In this document: positions 1 to 11,809 of the stretch, piece after piece
How the letters are laid out: each line of letters begins with the position of its first letter
Numbering within the stretch: position 1 is the first letter of the stretch
DNA from: Chelonoidis abingdonii
Taxonomy: Eukaryota; Chordata; Testudines; Testudinidae
DNA length: 64,000 bases
Assembly: GCF_003597395.2 (NCBI RefSeq)
Contig: NC_133770.1
Span: 208,128,452-208,192,451, forward strand
Reading direction: 5' to 3'
Made by a program: the position numbers and the translations under genes
Notes under the pieces: generated by a model
Database searches by the model: none
What the model was told of the DNA's origin: nothing
What the model saw: the letters and a program-made list of their open reading frames with translations, nothing else

Positions 1-559
1 CCTCCGTCCCTGTCATTCATGTATAGTAGGGAAGAGGGTTTCAAAAGGAGGAAGCAGCAGTATACAAAGAGGGGAAACCCTGAAAAGGGAATGTCTAGTA
101 GGGGGAACCTTTATGCCAGAAACTTGCCCGCTGTGTGAGGAGTCTAGCAAACCCCGGGGGTAGGCCTGATAAGAAGGGGCTGACTTGGCTATCCAGCCCT
201 AACGACTCCAACAAAACTGCTACCTAGGCACCCCTGAAATAAGGTGGTGCCTCAGACTTTTTTCTCCTTGTTGTTGACCCCACGAGGCAGGGCCTACAAA
301 ATTTTGGCACCTGAGGTGGGGACCTCAAATGATGCCCTCATGCTCCCTTACTTGGGCCAAAACTTTGAAAGGTCTCAATTCTGCCTTCTTGTTCTACTCG
401 TCTCCTGGTACTGCTCTGCTACTTACCCCAATAAAGGAGAACTAACAACTTAAAATGCCTTGTTCAAAAATGTTAAATAACACTTTTCTGTTCAGGTATT
501 TGAAAGTTAATGTAACTTTTCTTGTCTGCATAGTAAACATTGGCATTTTTTTCTGTTTG

Positions 560-1043
560 AATAATCAATGTGGTGCTTTCTGTGCCCTCTTGGTTGCAAA
601 GATTTGAACTGCTTCCTGAAGGTCCACAGTCTGGGCCAGCTCATGCTCTGTTGAGATGTTGCAAGGCCGACCAGTGTCATTGTGGAGCGTAAATGTGTTT
701 TTATTAACTTCAGCTTGGAGAAGCTGCGTTATGCACTGGCAACTGTTACAGGAAGTGCTAGAAGTATGCTCAGAGCAACAAAAGCATTTGGAAAGAGGGT
801 TGTCATCTTATTTGTGCACCTATATTCCAGAACAGCCTTTGGAGTTGATTCTGCTGAAATATATCTTGAAAGGGCTTTCAGTTCATCACGTAAATCACTC
901 GCATCAATATCGCGCATGTCATCATGTGTCAACACTGTCTGTAGAGCCCTGCATTGCTGGTGTAGGTCTTCTTCAGGTATAGTGAGGAGTTTTGGAATGT
1001 CATACAACATCCCAAATATACTGCTGTGTTCCTTGAGCTGCAT
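560..1043 (-). pseudogene. hAT transposase C-terminal dimerisation region with an in-frame stop
   Basis: The frame from 1043 down carries a block rich in Phe-Pro-Asn-Ala and Leu-Leu-Ala-Leu-Pro-Val, then TVASA. A TAA stop follows at 727-729. The same frame then continues as RSFSKLKLIKT, which is the usual hAT signature (S-E-R-S-F-S-x-L-K). So a single codon normally holding Glu appears to have become a stop. Sequence below about 560 looks like the 3' untranslated part of the element. Confidence 0.75.
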
Positions 1044-1249
1044 GAAATGTTCTTCAGCTGACTCTATTGCACAGTCTAGGACCTGGTTAAAGAATTCAAC
1101 TTTGAATTGTTGTTTGGGGTTTCTTATGGGATTATCCCGTGCCTCGTAATCAAGATGTTGTCGTCTTCTTTAGTGACTCTTGTATTCTTGAATGGGTGGG
1201 AAAATAGCTTCAGTGTGAAGTTCTTCTGCCAGCTTCTGTGGTGCACTCT

Positions 1250-1483
1250 TCAGAACGTTTTGAAATCCCTCATCTGACCAGTTAGACTGTAGGTATGACT
1301 TTGCTTTGTCCAGTTCGTTCCATTGGAGTCCAAGTCAACATCTTGGAGTCTCTTCCTTACAACATTTATTTCAAACAGTATGTCATGCCACAACACTAAG
1401 CCACACAGAAATTTGAAGTTATGTATGTTTCTGATGATTCCATTTCCCTCTGCCACTGTTCTCTCATGAACAGTTCCTGTCAT
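1250..1483 (-). pseudogene. hAT transposase segment beyond the LTR insertion
   Basis: A 77-residue frame contains FLCGLVLWHDILFEINVVRKRLQ and then DVDLD. The F-G-L-x-W-H-D-x-L-x-x-x-N-x-V-x-K-x-L-Q pattern is a common block in these transposases, just before the C-terminal half. It sits immediately beside the solo LTR at 1497-2275, which separates it from the catalytic segment. Confidence 0.75.
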
Positions 1484-1496
1484 AGCATTATCCTCC

Positions 1497-2275
1497 TGTC
1501 ATAAACAGATAGCTAAGGGTTAATGTCTCTTTCACCTGTAAAGGGTTAACAAACAGGGAACTAAACACCTGACCAGAGGACCAATCAGGAGACAAGATAC
1601 TTTCAACCCTGTGTGGAGGGAAGTTTTTGGGTGTGGGTCCTTTGTTCTGTGTGTGTGTCTTTTCTCGGGGGTATGGGAGGGACCAGACATTACTACAGGC
1701 TCTCGAAAGGCTGTCAAATTAGCTAAGGTAGAACAGCGATTTAGGCTTTAATTGGTTTGGTTTATTCTATGCACATGTGGATCTGAGATGGAAACGTAGA
1801 TGGAATTGCTGGAATATTGATGGTATGCGTACGGAGAAGAAGGGCTCTCCTTTCTGATAAACTATTAGGACCCTGTCATAATTGTACATCTTGATTACAG
1901 AGAATAAGGTCTTATACTTTTTCCTTCTTATTAGAAAATTTCTTTTAGAGAAACCTGATTGATCTTTCCTTGTTCCCTTGTTTATCCAGGAGAGGGTGTA
2001 ATACCAGGACTGGTGGGGAGGAGGGAAGGGCGGAGAGAGCTAATTCCTCTCTGTGCAGGAATACTGTTCTCCAGGAAAGCTGGAGAGGGAAGGGAATGGT
2101 TTATTTCTCCTTGGTATAAGAATCCAAGGGATTTGGGTTCTGGTCCCCAGGGAAGGTTGGGGACGGTCAAAGATGCCCGGAGTGGCAGTCATCAGACAGG
2201 CGGTAAAGCCTAAAGGTTCATGCAGGTACCCAAATTTTGGATCTAAGGTTCAGATTGGAATATTACCTTATGACA
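1497..2275 (+). mobile_element. Solo LTR inserted in the hAT transposon
   Basis: This 779-bp unit starts TGTCATAA and ends TTATGACA, a perfect 8-bp inverted terminus inside a TG...CA frame. The left flank CCTCC and right flank TCTCC form a likely 5-bp target duplication with one mismatch. The interior contains a CTGTAAAGGGTTAA motif and a long G-rich end (TCTGGTCCCCAGGG) that I associate with turtle LTR families, probably Gypsy-like. No internal retroviral or retrotransposon genes are attached, so it is a solo LTR. It must be younger than the hAT copy it splits. Confidence 0.7.
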
Positions 2276-2511
2276 TCTCCATAATGGCCAACTAGGCATC
2301 TATTCTTCTCAATTGGTGTTCGATAGGCTATAAGCTCACACGACTTTCATAGTGCACTCATAGTTTCAGGTTCAGAGAGGATGGTCCCAGATGTTGCTCA
2401 AAATTTGCCCTTGATGAGATGAGGCAAGAAAAAGACATATGCTGATTAGCATTAAAAAGTGCAAGCCCTCACTATAATGAAGAGGGACAAAAAAGCTTGA
2501 GGGTTTAACTC

Positions 2512-2805
2512 TCAATCCGGTCTGCACTCTCTGTTCTTTCCTCTCATGTGGGCACCATTATCGTAACCCTGACCTCTCATGTCAGCTATCATAATTCCCA
2601 TACTTCCAGCTTTTAAGAAGCACATTGTGGAACTAGATCCTGTAGTATCATCAGTGTCAATAATTCTAGAAATGCTCTGACAGTCCCCATTGAAGGGACA
2701 ATTTTCACTAGCTGTGTGACAAAACACACTTAAAGTCATTGTCTCGTATGGCGATGTCAGTGTGCAGTGGAAAACAGAGTAATATCTTGCTGACTCAGAG
2801 CCCAC
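2512..2805 (-). pseudogene. hAT transposase middle segment (catalytic core fragment)
   Basis: This 97-residue open frame includes DDTTGSSS and, near its end, a MRGQGYDNGAHMRGK motif. Sequences of the form GQGYDNGANM mark the RNase-H-like core of ZMYM/52-kDa-repressor-like hAT transposases. Between this frame and the N-terminal segment (2806-2984) the reading frame is broken. It is the same element and strand as the segment upstream at 2985-3836. Confidence 0.75.
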
Positions 2806-2984
2806 AATCTTTGTTTGACTTTTTGCCAGTAACTGTTATTGAGTCTATTTAGGGATGTGTTTTCAAGGCGTGGTGTGGGTACATTTACTGGCGGTTAGGG
2901 ACATCTGCGTAGAACTATCTGGAGTACAGCATCAAACTCAGCCATCAGCTCCACAATTTCAAGGAAGTTTCCATTGTTTGGCAC

Positions 2985-3836
2985 CTACAGCTGATCTGAA
3001 GTGCCACACAGTGCTAGGTTTTGGGTAGCAAGCATTCTCACAATGGCAATGAGCCTTTTCAGAACATTTTGCCAGTAAAGCAACTCTGATGCAATCTTCT
3101 CTTGATGCTGATCATCTGTGGTGGCCTTTAACCTTAGTTTCATCTCAAGCTCTTTCCACCTATGGAATGCTCTCTGGTGATTTGCTGCCTTCTCATGGCA
3201 TGCCAGATATCTAGCCAGATTTTTCCAGTTCTGTGTTCCTGTAGAATCCACTGTGGCTGGAACATTAGACTGGAAGAGTTTGCAACAAAAACAATAAGCA
3301 GCATTCTGGGTTTTTGAGTACATAAGCCATGGCTTCTCCACTTTGTCACCATTGGGGATTTCACACCAGTAATGTGTTGGATGGAAACTTCTATTTTCAT
3401 TGTCTTTGGGGAACATGAAGTTTTTTGCTTGCTGTGGCGCATGCCATACAAGGAAGTCCCTCAGGCTACTGCTCAAGTGGGTCCACAATCCTGGGTCATC
3501 TATATTTAAGGAACTAAACTCAGCAGTAGCTATTTCTTGTGCTTCCACCACACTCTTCTCTGATCTACACTTTTCTTCAGGAATGTGGATGGTTATATCC
3601 ATTTGAGATAGAGAGATGGATGCCTCAGTAGCTGCCAGGTCACCTGCACTCTGACTAACTGGAAGATCAGGCATCTCCACACCACTCACATCCTCACTGG
3701 GGCCAGAAGGCTCATGGTGAACATTTGTGTCTATGTATCTCAGGAGAGCTCCTTCCTGCTTAGATAGAAAAGCTTTTTTTGCTTGCTTTCTTTTTCTGAA
3801 TGCTGCCCCAGAGGGGCGTTTTCTTCTTTCATTCAT
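2985..3836 (-). pseudogene. hAT transposase N-terminal segment (TTF-type zinc finger)
   Basis: An open frame of 283 residues begins with a Met followed by a Lys/Arg-rich stretch (about residues 1-25) that could act as a nuclear localisation signal. An acidic, Ser-rich linker follows. Residues about 150-225 form a TTF-type zinc-finger region: a W-C near 157, then CFCC at 182-185, and a HEKAANH motif near 214-220. This layout is typical of ZMYM/hAT-related transposases that bind transposon ends. The frame ends in LCGTSDQL followed by TAG; related sequence seems to continue past this stop, so it is a premature stop, not the natural end. Domesticated genes of this type exist, but the downstream damage argues that this is a relic. 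Confidence 0.8.
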
Positions 3837-4094
3837 GACTGCTGTTCTGTGCCAGCTATAGTGGCTTTCAGCACTCAGATGAAGAGGACAAATAAGCAGG
3901 CTGGTAGCAGGGCCTGAGTAAGGGAAGATATCAGCATCTTAAGGGCCTAACTGGCTCCTACTACTTCAGTTGACTACCTGTTCTCCTCAAGTGGGTTCAA
4001 GGAAGCAGCAGGAAACAGTAAGCTCCCTGAGAAGCTAGTGTTAATCAGTCCAGGCTCCTGGGAGTGCTAGAGAGGTACATAAAATGCTCCTTCT

Positions 4095-4116
4095 CCTCTC
4101 TCTCTCTCTCTCTCCC
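4095..4116. repeat. (CT)n microsatellite
   Basis: About eleven CT dinucleotides run uninterrupted. They lie inside the 5' untranslated part of the hAT transposon. Confidence 0.9.
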
Positions 4117-4363
4117 TCCTTACCTGCAGCTCCTGCTGCTTTCTGTTATTCCCTCTCACCTTTTATCCTGCCTTCCTGTTGTGTCTCTTGTGCCCTCCTT
4201 CCTCCAGCACAGCATTCCACCATCTCTGTGCATCTAGATTAGAGAGAATGCATATGCACCAGCAGCAGATTTTCTACATTCTGGGTCCTAGTGGCACCTC
4301 CTCCCCGCTAGTCTGGCACCTGAGGCGACTGCCTCAGTTCGCCTCATGGTAAGGCCAGTCCTG

Positions 4364-6800
4364 ACAGGAGTAGCTTGGCTTGTGTGGACCTAAACTTCTG
4401 CTTTTCCCTCACCCAGAAATAAAAGGAAGTAGGCCTACAAGGGCTAAAGCTAAAGATGTTAATACCTGCACTAGGCCAACCCTGTGGTGGGAACTGGGTG
4501 TGGCGAAGGGTCCCAACCAGGCTAACGAGGTGCCCAAGAGAGATTCTTTTTACAATCTAATGTTTACATATGATTTTTACAGGAACTTTTTGTTAATTTG
4601 AAAATGAATGCATTGATATACTTTTCTGCTTGTAAAATAACAGTTGCATTTTTTTTTAAGTTCTTCTATCCTGCACTTCACTTTTTCTTTCCATCAATTT
4701 TATTGAGGATTTCCTAACAGTAGTTTCAAATATTTTTTAAAAAATGTAACTAACTCTGAAATTGTCTGAGTATTTATTAAGAAAATTCCCAAGAAAAAGG
4801 CTTTGTGAAACTGGAGTTAAGTTCCTAAAACATATTTCTTACTTAGGAAGAAAAACTTGAACTGCCAAAGAAGCAAGTCTTCAGATTGGTTTTGAAAGAG
4901 CATACAGGCAGGTTTCTTAAGCTTCACAAGCTGAACAAGAGCTAGAGGGGAGGATATGAGGAAGCTCAAAGTGGGAGGCAGACTTAATTGAAGCCTAAAT
5001 ATTTGTGGACATAATTGTTTGTTCATGCAAAGTTTCACCTTTGTAAATGCAAAACAGGTATTTGTGGACTAAATGGCAAACTACACTTGCGGATCAGCAG
5101 TTGTTTGTGCATCAACTAATTTTGCTTGCGGAAGCCCGGTGTTGACATATTCTAATAGATATGCAAAGAATGGGGTATGTGCATGAGTAAGGAGGCTTGC
5201 TAAAAAAGTTGGCTCCTATCATCAGCTCACAAAGTGATTAGGAGATAAAAATTGTTTTTACATCTTTTGGTCATGTTAACTTTACATGTTGGAAAGGCTA
5301 TTAAAGTGATCATGGTTTTTTGTACCACGAGGGAACTGTAGCCTCGTAAAGTTTTTAGAAGGTGGTGTATATTGTTGCTGCTTGTTTTGTGCTTAAACTC
5401 ATGTTGCAAAATGCTGTTTACAACTAAGTGCATCATTTTTTTGCAAGCTCTCCAAGGAACACAGTTTATATTAACAAGTAGCTATAAAATATGCATGAAG
5501 TGCCAGGAACTACTGCAAACAAGAGTATTGTAAACAGACCCTGTGATAACTTTGTCCAATTAGAGCAAGAAACTATGTATAGTTTGGATGCTAAAACATC
5601 AGACCCATAATACATCTTGCTGAAAGAACAAAAGAATGCATCTTTCTCTCATTTAGCTGGCCACATGTATTGAATAATATATTCATTTTATGTTGGTCTG
5701 AGTATCATCATTATGTTGATGACACTGTAGCCTATAATATCTTAGTCTCTTCTGGTGCCTTCACATATATGTTGAACAGAAGTGTGTGTGTAGGGTGGGG
5801 GTCACGGTACTGAACACATTTGAATTCCATACCTGAGAGCTCTCAGTGTGAAAGAAGAATTGTTGCCTCAGTGTACTGACAAGTGAAAATACGCTGTATA
5901 TATGTGAAATCTTGTTCTGAAGACTCAAGGATTGAGATCTGAAAAACTGATATTGCTGAAGTTGATCAGCCACTACTTTTTTCAGTGATCTGAGCCAGAA
6001 AGGGAAGGAAAACTCTCTTGGCCTCTACTACAAACCCAGCACAGGCTTGCAAACTTATTCCATGATGGAGCCTATTGAAATTGTTGCTGGTCTTCCACCA
6101 ATGACACTGTGTCATCCTCTCCATGTTTTCAGCTTCTGAAAATTATCTGCATATCATGGAGACATGGGGGGCAATGCAAAAGGTTGTGGGTGACAATACA
6201 TTAATGGCTGTGGATGGCAGATTGTTGTGATGTCTCCGCACAGCATCCATACCCTGATCAAGACCTGAGGGTGAGTCAACATTGCAGATTCTTTACTTTT
6301 ATGAGGAGGATAGAAGAGTATTGGACTTGGTCTGGAGGAGATGATCAGATCAGGTTAAGGAATGCTCACTGAATCACTTGCATAGTAACCCATCTCCAGT
6401 AAACATTTAGATTAATATCAAGATTTGAGAGGTCCCAGTTCAGTTAACTAGTATGTCTTCTCATTGTGCACTGAAGTTTCCCAGATTTCAACAGACTTTG
6501 TGACTCCTGTACAAAACCTGGTTCTGCAAACTCAGCTGATTTTATGTAGAGAGCCTGTGAAGAGGAGGGTGGTCTGTAGATAATTAGGATTCTCATGTTA
6601 GCTATATCCTAAGGCTCTCATATGTAATGGACACATTTGAACTACTGTCTGAAATGGGCTACTTCCTGTATATAAGGTCAGAAGCAAACACTTTTACTCC
6701 ACTCCCCTGTTCCACCTGAGGGTCTTATTGTACCAATTGCTTATTCAATGAGATCAGTAAAAACACATGGTTAGCTGAGTTGTTCTCTTGGGTCTCAGTA
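4364..6800. other. AT-rich stretch without a recognised gene
   Basis: Open frames here are short and frame-random, with no protein family recognised. No clear terminal repeats were found. Parts may be ancient, unrecognisable repeat. Confidence 0.6.
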
Positions 6801-7079
6801 GGTATGTCTACATTGCAGCTGGGAGTGAGCCTTGCAGCATGGATAATAGACTCGCAATAGGAGCTGTGTGGACATTATAGCACTGGTGGAGGCTTGGGTC
6901 AGCCACCTGAGCTCAAGCCCACCCTGCTCCCTAGGTCTGAGTGTAGACGTCTAGGTTGAGCCTCTGATGGTGTTGCAATATTCACACAGCTAGTTTTAGC
7001 TCACTAGCACAAGCCCCAGTAGCATGAGTTTGTCTGTAGGAGCTGGGAAGCTTGCTGCCAGCTGCAGTGTAGACATACC
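6801..7079. mobile_element. MITE with long terminal inverted repeats (GGTATGTCTACA family)
   Basis: The left end GGTATGTCTACATTGCAGC is mirrored by GCTGCAGTGTAGACATACC at the right end, with inverted similarity running about 25 bp. The middle is GC-richer than its surroundings. A convincing target duplication was not found, so the superfamily is open. Relatives occur at 24603-24776 and within 58766-59571. Confidence 0.8.
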
Positions 7080-7202
7080 CAGAGATATGAGTGAAGTCCA
7101 GTGTTTCTTTAGTGATTAGGTCATGAATGCTCCTGGTTTTATGCTCTTGTTTGTTTTTGTTTTTCACAGTGTTTTAGGACTTAAGGCAGAATGTTAGATT
7201 AT

Positions 7203-7278
7203 TGTAGTGAGGGTCTGATCCAAAGCCCTTTGAAGTCAATGGAAAGACTCACTGACTTTGACTTAGAATCCAGCCTTG
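7203..7278. repeat. Short palindromic interspersed repeat (GTCTGATCCAAAGCC type)
   Basis: The sequence reads GGTCTGATCCAAAGCCC, then TGAAGTCAATGGAAAGACTC, then a decayed mirror (TGACTTAGAATCC). I recognise this as a palindromic sauropsid repeat built around a TGAAGTCAATGG core. The boundaries are approximate. Confidence 0.45.
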
Positions 7279-7279
7279 A

Positions 7280-8963
7280 ACGTACCTTGCTTTCTACTGT
7301 GGACTCCTCTGCATGGCGATCACTGCTAAGGTTCTTCCTGCTTTCCTTTACTTCTCATGCCATGCAACCTCAAATTCTCCACATCATCACTGGCAAGCTG
7401 TCAGTTTAGCAAACTAAAACACTCTGTTCCCTAAAACCAAATGTCCTCCTTTGACACTGCTTCCAGTTTCTGCTGGTTAAGTCTTGGGAAGTGATAGTTT
7501 GGAACTAGAAGTCAGCTTGGGGCTATGTGTATAAGGTATTTGGCAACATGACCAGTGGGGACTTCACTGTGTATTTTTAATAGAAGCACATCCAAATGTA
7601 GGATACCTGTACAGATTACTTAAAATGAACATCCTCTTTATCATTAGGCTCAGGCGGTAGGGGGAAATGGTTTCAGCTGGTATCATTAAGCAACCAAACA
7701 TTATATTTGAAATGAGATAATCCTTTGCAAAATATTTAGTAATGTAATATATTGTTTGTTTTCCTTCCCAGCCTAAGAAAGAATTACTAATTCTCCCCCA
7801 TACTCTGGCCTTTTTTAAATCCCCTACTCATTTGGTAAGCTATGGCTAATTCAGTCCTGTCTTTTGTTTTTGGCCAGAGAAGCTTTTTACTGTGCTTAAT
7901 TATCATGCTGGCAATAAAATAGTAATAAAATATATTGCTGCATATCCGCTGAAGAACAGTAACAATCATCAGTAGCGTTGTCAGATGTGTGGTTGTACAT
8001 TATGTAGTCTATTTACTTACTGTCATTACTAACCCACTGCTTTGTTTGGCTGACATAATGTCATCATTTCCCAAAGTGGCAAAAAAACAAAGGTGACACC
8101 AGCAGCTGTACTTGCTGATGTGCTAGCAGTTTACCTACCATATTAAGGTGTAGGAGGTGTTGACAGGTGGCATGTGCAAAGCAGAGGAAAGTACTTTGTT
8201 CTACTGAAAGTTGCTTGGAAATAAAATGAGTGATTTCTGTTTTCTCCTAGCTACATTAACAATTAACAATAGTTTTTCATTTATTGTAATTTATTTCTGG
8301 TTTGGGGTCAGGTGGTATATTTTGCTCCTTTAATTTCACCCTCACCTTAGGTAGTGTTAAACTTCCTCTTGGTTGGATCTCTCCATGGAACTCATCTGTG
8401 TTGCTTCCAAGTCACATGGAAGGGTTGCCTAGAGAGCAACTTAAAATATTTGCTTCCCCCACCTCAATCTTCTGGGACTGAGCATAGTGGCTGTATAGTC
8501 CTCCTAGGCCCAAGTCCACGTTTCAGAAGTCAGCCTTGAAGCAATTTATTGCAAGGTCATTCCAACGGGGAGAGAGAAGGATGTGTTAGTTCTCTTGAAG
8601 ACTGGGAGGCTGAAGCAGTTTCTAGGAGTGCCCAGGGAGGGGCAGAAAAAGAAACAAAAGGACAAAAGTTACTGGGTTTGGGGAGAGTTGGGCACAGGCT
8701 GGGACCTGCCTCCCCAAGAAACTGTAGACTTATCATAGAAGAGAACTATGGGGAAATGGGACTAAAAGACAGGGGTATCTTTTGGGTGGAATTATGATCA
8801 ACTAAATTCTGATACACTTGTATAACTATTACTACATATTCTCTGGATCAATTTTTTCTCCTTGTCCCCATTTTTCTGTGGTGGTCAGGTCATCCTGGCC
8901 AAGCAGATGACTGATTGGTGACAGGGGGGTTTTATTTTTTCTTATAATTTCATATGTTCTGAT
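7280..8963. other. Stretch without a recognised gene
   Basis: Mostly AT-rich with one moderately GC-rich patch at 8545-8760. The short frames in that patch match nothing I know. No repeat boundaries were found. Confidence 0.55.
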
Positions 8964-9236
8964 CATAGGCGCCAATTCCAAGAAAAAAATAGCAGGTGCT
9001 CAGCACCTACCAGCCACAGCTGATTGGCAGGACCCTGAAACAGCTGATTGGTGGCTATGGGAGGGATTTGGGGGAGGACGGAGCATAGTGAGCGGGTGGG
9101 GGCCTCAGGAAGGAGGTGGAGCGGGGTCAGTAAGAGGTGAAACAAGGACGGAGCCTTGCAGGTGGAGTGAGGACAGGGCCTCTGGGCACAGCGGGGGTGG
9201 AGCACCCCCAGGGGAAAGAAAAACTCAGCACTTATG
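8964..9236. mobile_element. Non-autonomous hAT element (CATAGGCGCC family)
   Basis: The unit starts CATAGGCGCCAA and ends in a decayed mirror, AGCACTTATG. It is flanked by GTTCTGAT on the left (8956-8963) and TTTCTGAT on the right (9237-9244), an 8-bp target duplication with one mismatch. Eight-bp duplications are the hallmark of hAT elements. The interior is GC-rich and codes for nothing. A likely relative sits at 43828-44238. Confidence 0.75.
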
Positions 9237-11021
9237 TTTCTGATCCTGAAATAAGCAGGAGCAGCTCCTGAGAAAGTCTCTAAGTCAGATTCACTGATGA
9301 AAATAATGATGTAAAATTTGTCTGGCATAAATTAGATTTAAAGTGGGTGCAAGTGTGGAAGTAGTGCAACTCTCAATAATTCAATGTTCAGTTTGTATGC
9401 AAAATGAACGTAATGTGTGCGTTGAAGGTGATTGTAGCAACTTAAAGTAGGGTTTAAGACCAAACATGCTTCATTTACTGTTTAAAATAGTCCTAATCCT
9501 AACTTGAATTTTTCTGTAAAGTATTTTTCATTATGGAATACACTTCACCTATCTTTTATGTATAAATTAAACTAATTTTGCCCACCTATTGAATGTCAAG
9601 CAGCAGATGTTTCAGCCGACCCCCAGTTTGAGAACCCCTGCTCTAAGCTGATGTGAGAGAGCTCTCTCATCATTTTCAAATTAGTTTTAAATTATTTTGC
9701 CTTTGAATGTGACTTTGTGAATTTTTCTAGATATTTTAATAATCACTGACTACTTATATGTTTTGGAGTCTCAAACCATTAAACTTTTAACTTAATTATA
9801 CCATGAAACACTGTTGATATTAACCAGTGCTCCAAGCTGCTCTACTTTTAGCCATGGCTCAGAAAATAGTGAAGTACTGCTCATGGGTCAAATTCCCAAC
9901 TGTAAATACTCATAAGTATAAAACTGCTCTTTCAAAATGTTCAGCTATAAATCTCGAACCAGTCTGCAAAATAAGTAAGATGGTTCTATTTTCAACAGTA
10001 TTTTTAATATGATATCTGAATGGAAAAACTCACCTGAAATGGGTAAAAAATATTTGTCACCACCAGACTGACCTCAAACAGCTGAACCAATTGTTCTTCA
10101 AACTTTTTAAAAATAATTACATTTGGACTGAGACCAAGTATCACAAGTTTCATCCCAAAAGGGATTTGTATGAGAAAGTTATGAACAGCTGGAAAGGAAC
10201 AGGGGGTTAGAATGGAAGCTGATATTCAACCTCACCAGGCTAGGCCTGTTACAGGAAAGTGTAAACCAAGAGACATTCATTCACCCAAATACTCCAGGAG
10301 GCCCTGCTTCAGTACAGAACATCTGCTCCCCTGACCGCACATCCCTAATTGTCTCACTGGAACTCATGCAGGGTATCATTAAACAATTGTAACCCATACT
10401 CATTGGGAACCACATCCTGAAACAACCCTCAACCTCGCCAAGCTCATCATCAGAAGCAAAATACACACAGATCAGGACCTACCAACTCGAAGCGACACTA
10501 GATCTTGCCATGACAATAGATGCAAAACTTGGAGGCATATCTCCCCTGCTACTACAAGGTCTGTGGGTCTTTCACATGTCTATGACAAAATGTGGTGTAC
10601 TTCATCCAGTGTACTGAATGCCCCAATAACAACTATGTGGGTGATACCAGACAGTCACTACACTCCTGAATGAACTCTCACAGAAAAATAAGACCAAAAC
10701 CTCTATATCACCCGTGGGCAACACTTTTTATTCTATATCTGACCTCTGTCCTCACCCATCACTCCCTAGCTGACCTCTGTCATCTTCCTCAAAGGAAACA
10801 TGCAAAACACCTTCAAAAGAGGAGCCTGGGAGCTGAAATTCATAACTTTACTAGACACTATAAATCATGAGCTTAATAAAGATACTGGATTTATAGCTCA
10901 TTAAAACAATCTGTAATCCAGTCATCCACCCTTTGTGTCCCATGACTGCAGAGGTGTTAAATGGTTCAATATCTGTTAACTACTTAGGCTATTCCACCCT
11001 GTATTTAGCTGTAACACTCTG
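9237..11021. other. Stretch without a recognised gene, apart from a 53-bp duplicated segment
   Basis: AT-rich, with short frames only. The one structured piece is 9618-9670, listed separately. Confidence 0.55.
9618..9670. repeat. 53-bp copy of the junction at 11288-11340
   Basis: 52 of 53 bases match 11288-11340. The segment holds the last 23 bp of a hAT MITE (GACCCCCAGTTTGAGAACC...), its target-site flank, and about 22 bp of the host element beyond it. Outside these limits the two loci do not align obviously. Confidence 0.85.
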
Positions 11022-11384
11022 AGGTTACATCTACACTGCAGCACTTATGGTGGTGCATTTGCACTGCTTGTGGTAGAGATGCTGTAAACCAGTGATTCTG
11101 AAACTTTTGTACTGGTGACCCCTTTCAAATAGAGAGCCTCTGTGTGTGTCCCCCCCCTTATAAATTAAAAACACTTTTTTGTATATTTAACACCATTATA
11201 AATTCTTGATGCAAAGCAGGGTTTGGGATGGAGGCTGACCGCTCACGACCCCCCATGTAATAACCTTGTGACCCCCTGAAGGGTCCTGACCCCCAGTTTG
11301 AGAACCCTTGCTCTAAGCTGATGTGAGAGAGCTCTCTCATGGGAGAGACGGCAGCTATGTTGGCAGAGAACTCTGTCTAGAGTG
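11022..11384. mobile_element. MITE of the TCTACACTGCAG family, split by a hAT MITE
   Basis: The left part starts AGGTTACATCTACACTGCAGC. The right part (11311-11384) holds GAGAGAGCTCTCTCATGGGAGAG and ends near CTGTCTAGAG. The two halves resemble the elements at 29476-29780 and 56216-56464, which have the same GGGAGAGCTCTCCC-like palindromes. The hAT MITE at 11090-11310 sits between the halves. Confidence 0.65.
11090..11310. mobile_element. hAT MITE, Charlie/MER5-like ends
   Basis: The left end CAGTGATTCTGAAACTTTT is mirrored by CCAGTTTGAGAACCCTTG on the right. This corresponds to the CAGTGGTTCTCAAACTTT terminus of Charlie-type hAT elements. The 8-bp flanks CTGTAAAC and CTCTAAGC agree at six positions, a plausible decayed target duplication. 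No coding capacity. Confidence 0.8.
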
Positions 11385-11809
11385 GAATAATTTATGGATT
11401 ATTTACACCTTGAGCAATGTAAATTGTACTGAAGTAAGTTGTAGTTTAAACAAGGTCTGAGTATCTTTCCCAGACCTGAAGAAGAGCTCCATATAGCTTG
11501 TTAGTTTCTTTCTTTCACCAGCAGAAGTTGGTACAATAATTCAGTTAGGTGATATGAAATTGTGACAGTGGTAATTTTGCTAATCAGAATATAATGTACT
11601 AGTTCATTCGTGTGCTGCAATTCCAATGCTTAAGACTCAGTCCATGGTAATGACATGACATTCATGAAATACAGTTTACTGGTAATGTCACTTTACATTA
11701 TGGTTCAGATCCTGCAGTTGATAGTGTGTGACTGATCTACTGCACCTGTGCAGAGCATCCATGCTGCTTCAGGTGCAGGATCGGGATGTCAATTATTTCA
11801 CATCTGTAT

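Larger units (their letters stand above)
288..4363 (-). mobile_element. Decayed autonomous hAT DNA transposon, ZMYM/ZBED-like transposase
   Basis: Minus-strand fragments of one hAT transposase lie in order from 3836 down to about 560: an N-terminal zinc-finger part, a middle part with a GQGYDNGA-type motif, and a C-terminal dimerisation part. The high-coordinate end reads CAGGACTGGCC on the minus strand. The low-coordinate end reads CAGGGCCTAC on the plus strand. Both look like hAT termini, but the 8-bp flanks match at only five positions, so the exact ends are tentative. Stops and frameshifts show the copy is dead. A solo LTR at 1497-2275 interrupts it. The sequence 1-287 on its left is unassigned. 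Confidence 0.8.

Noticed and set aside
682..1149. 155-codon plus-strand frame
   Set aside because: Antisense of the hAT transposase C-terminus.
4920..5040. Possible exon with C-terminal Leu-rich frame
   Set aside because: Short, no splice context, and no family match.
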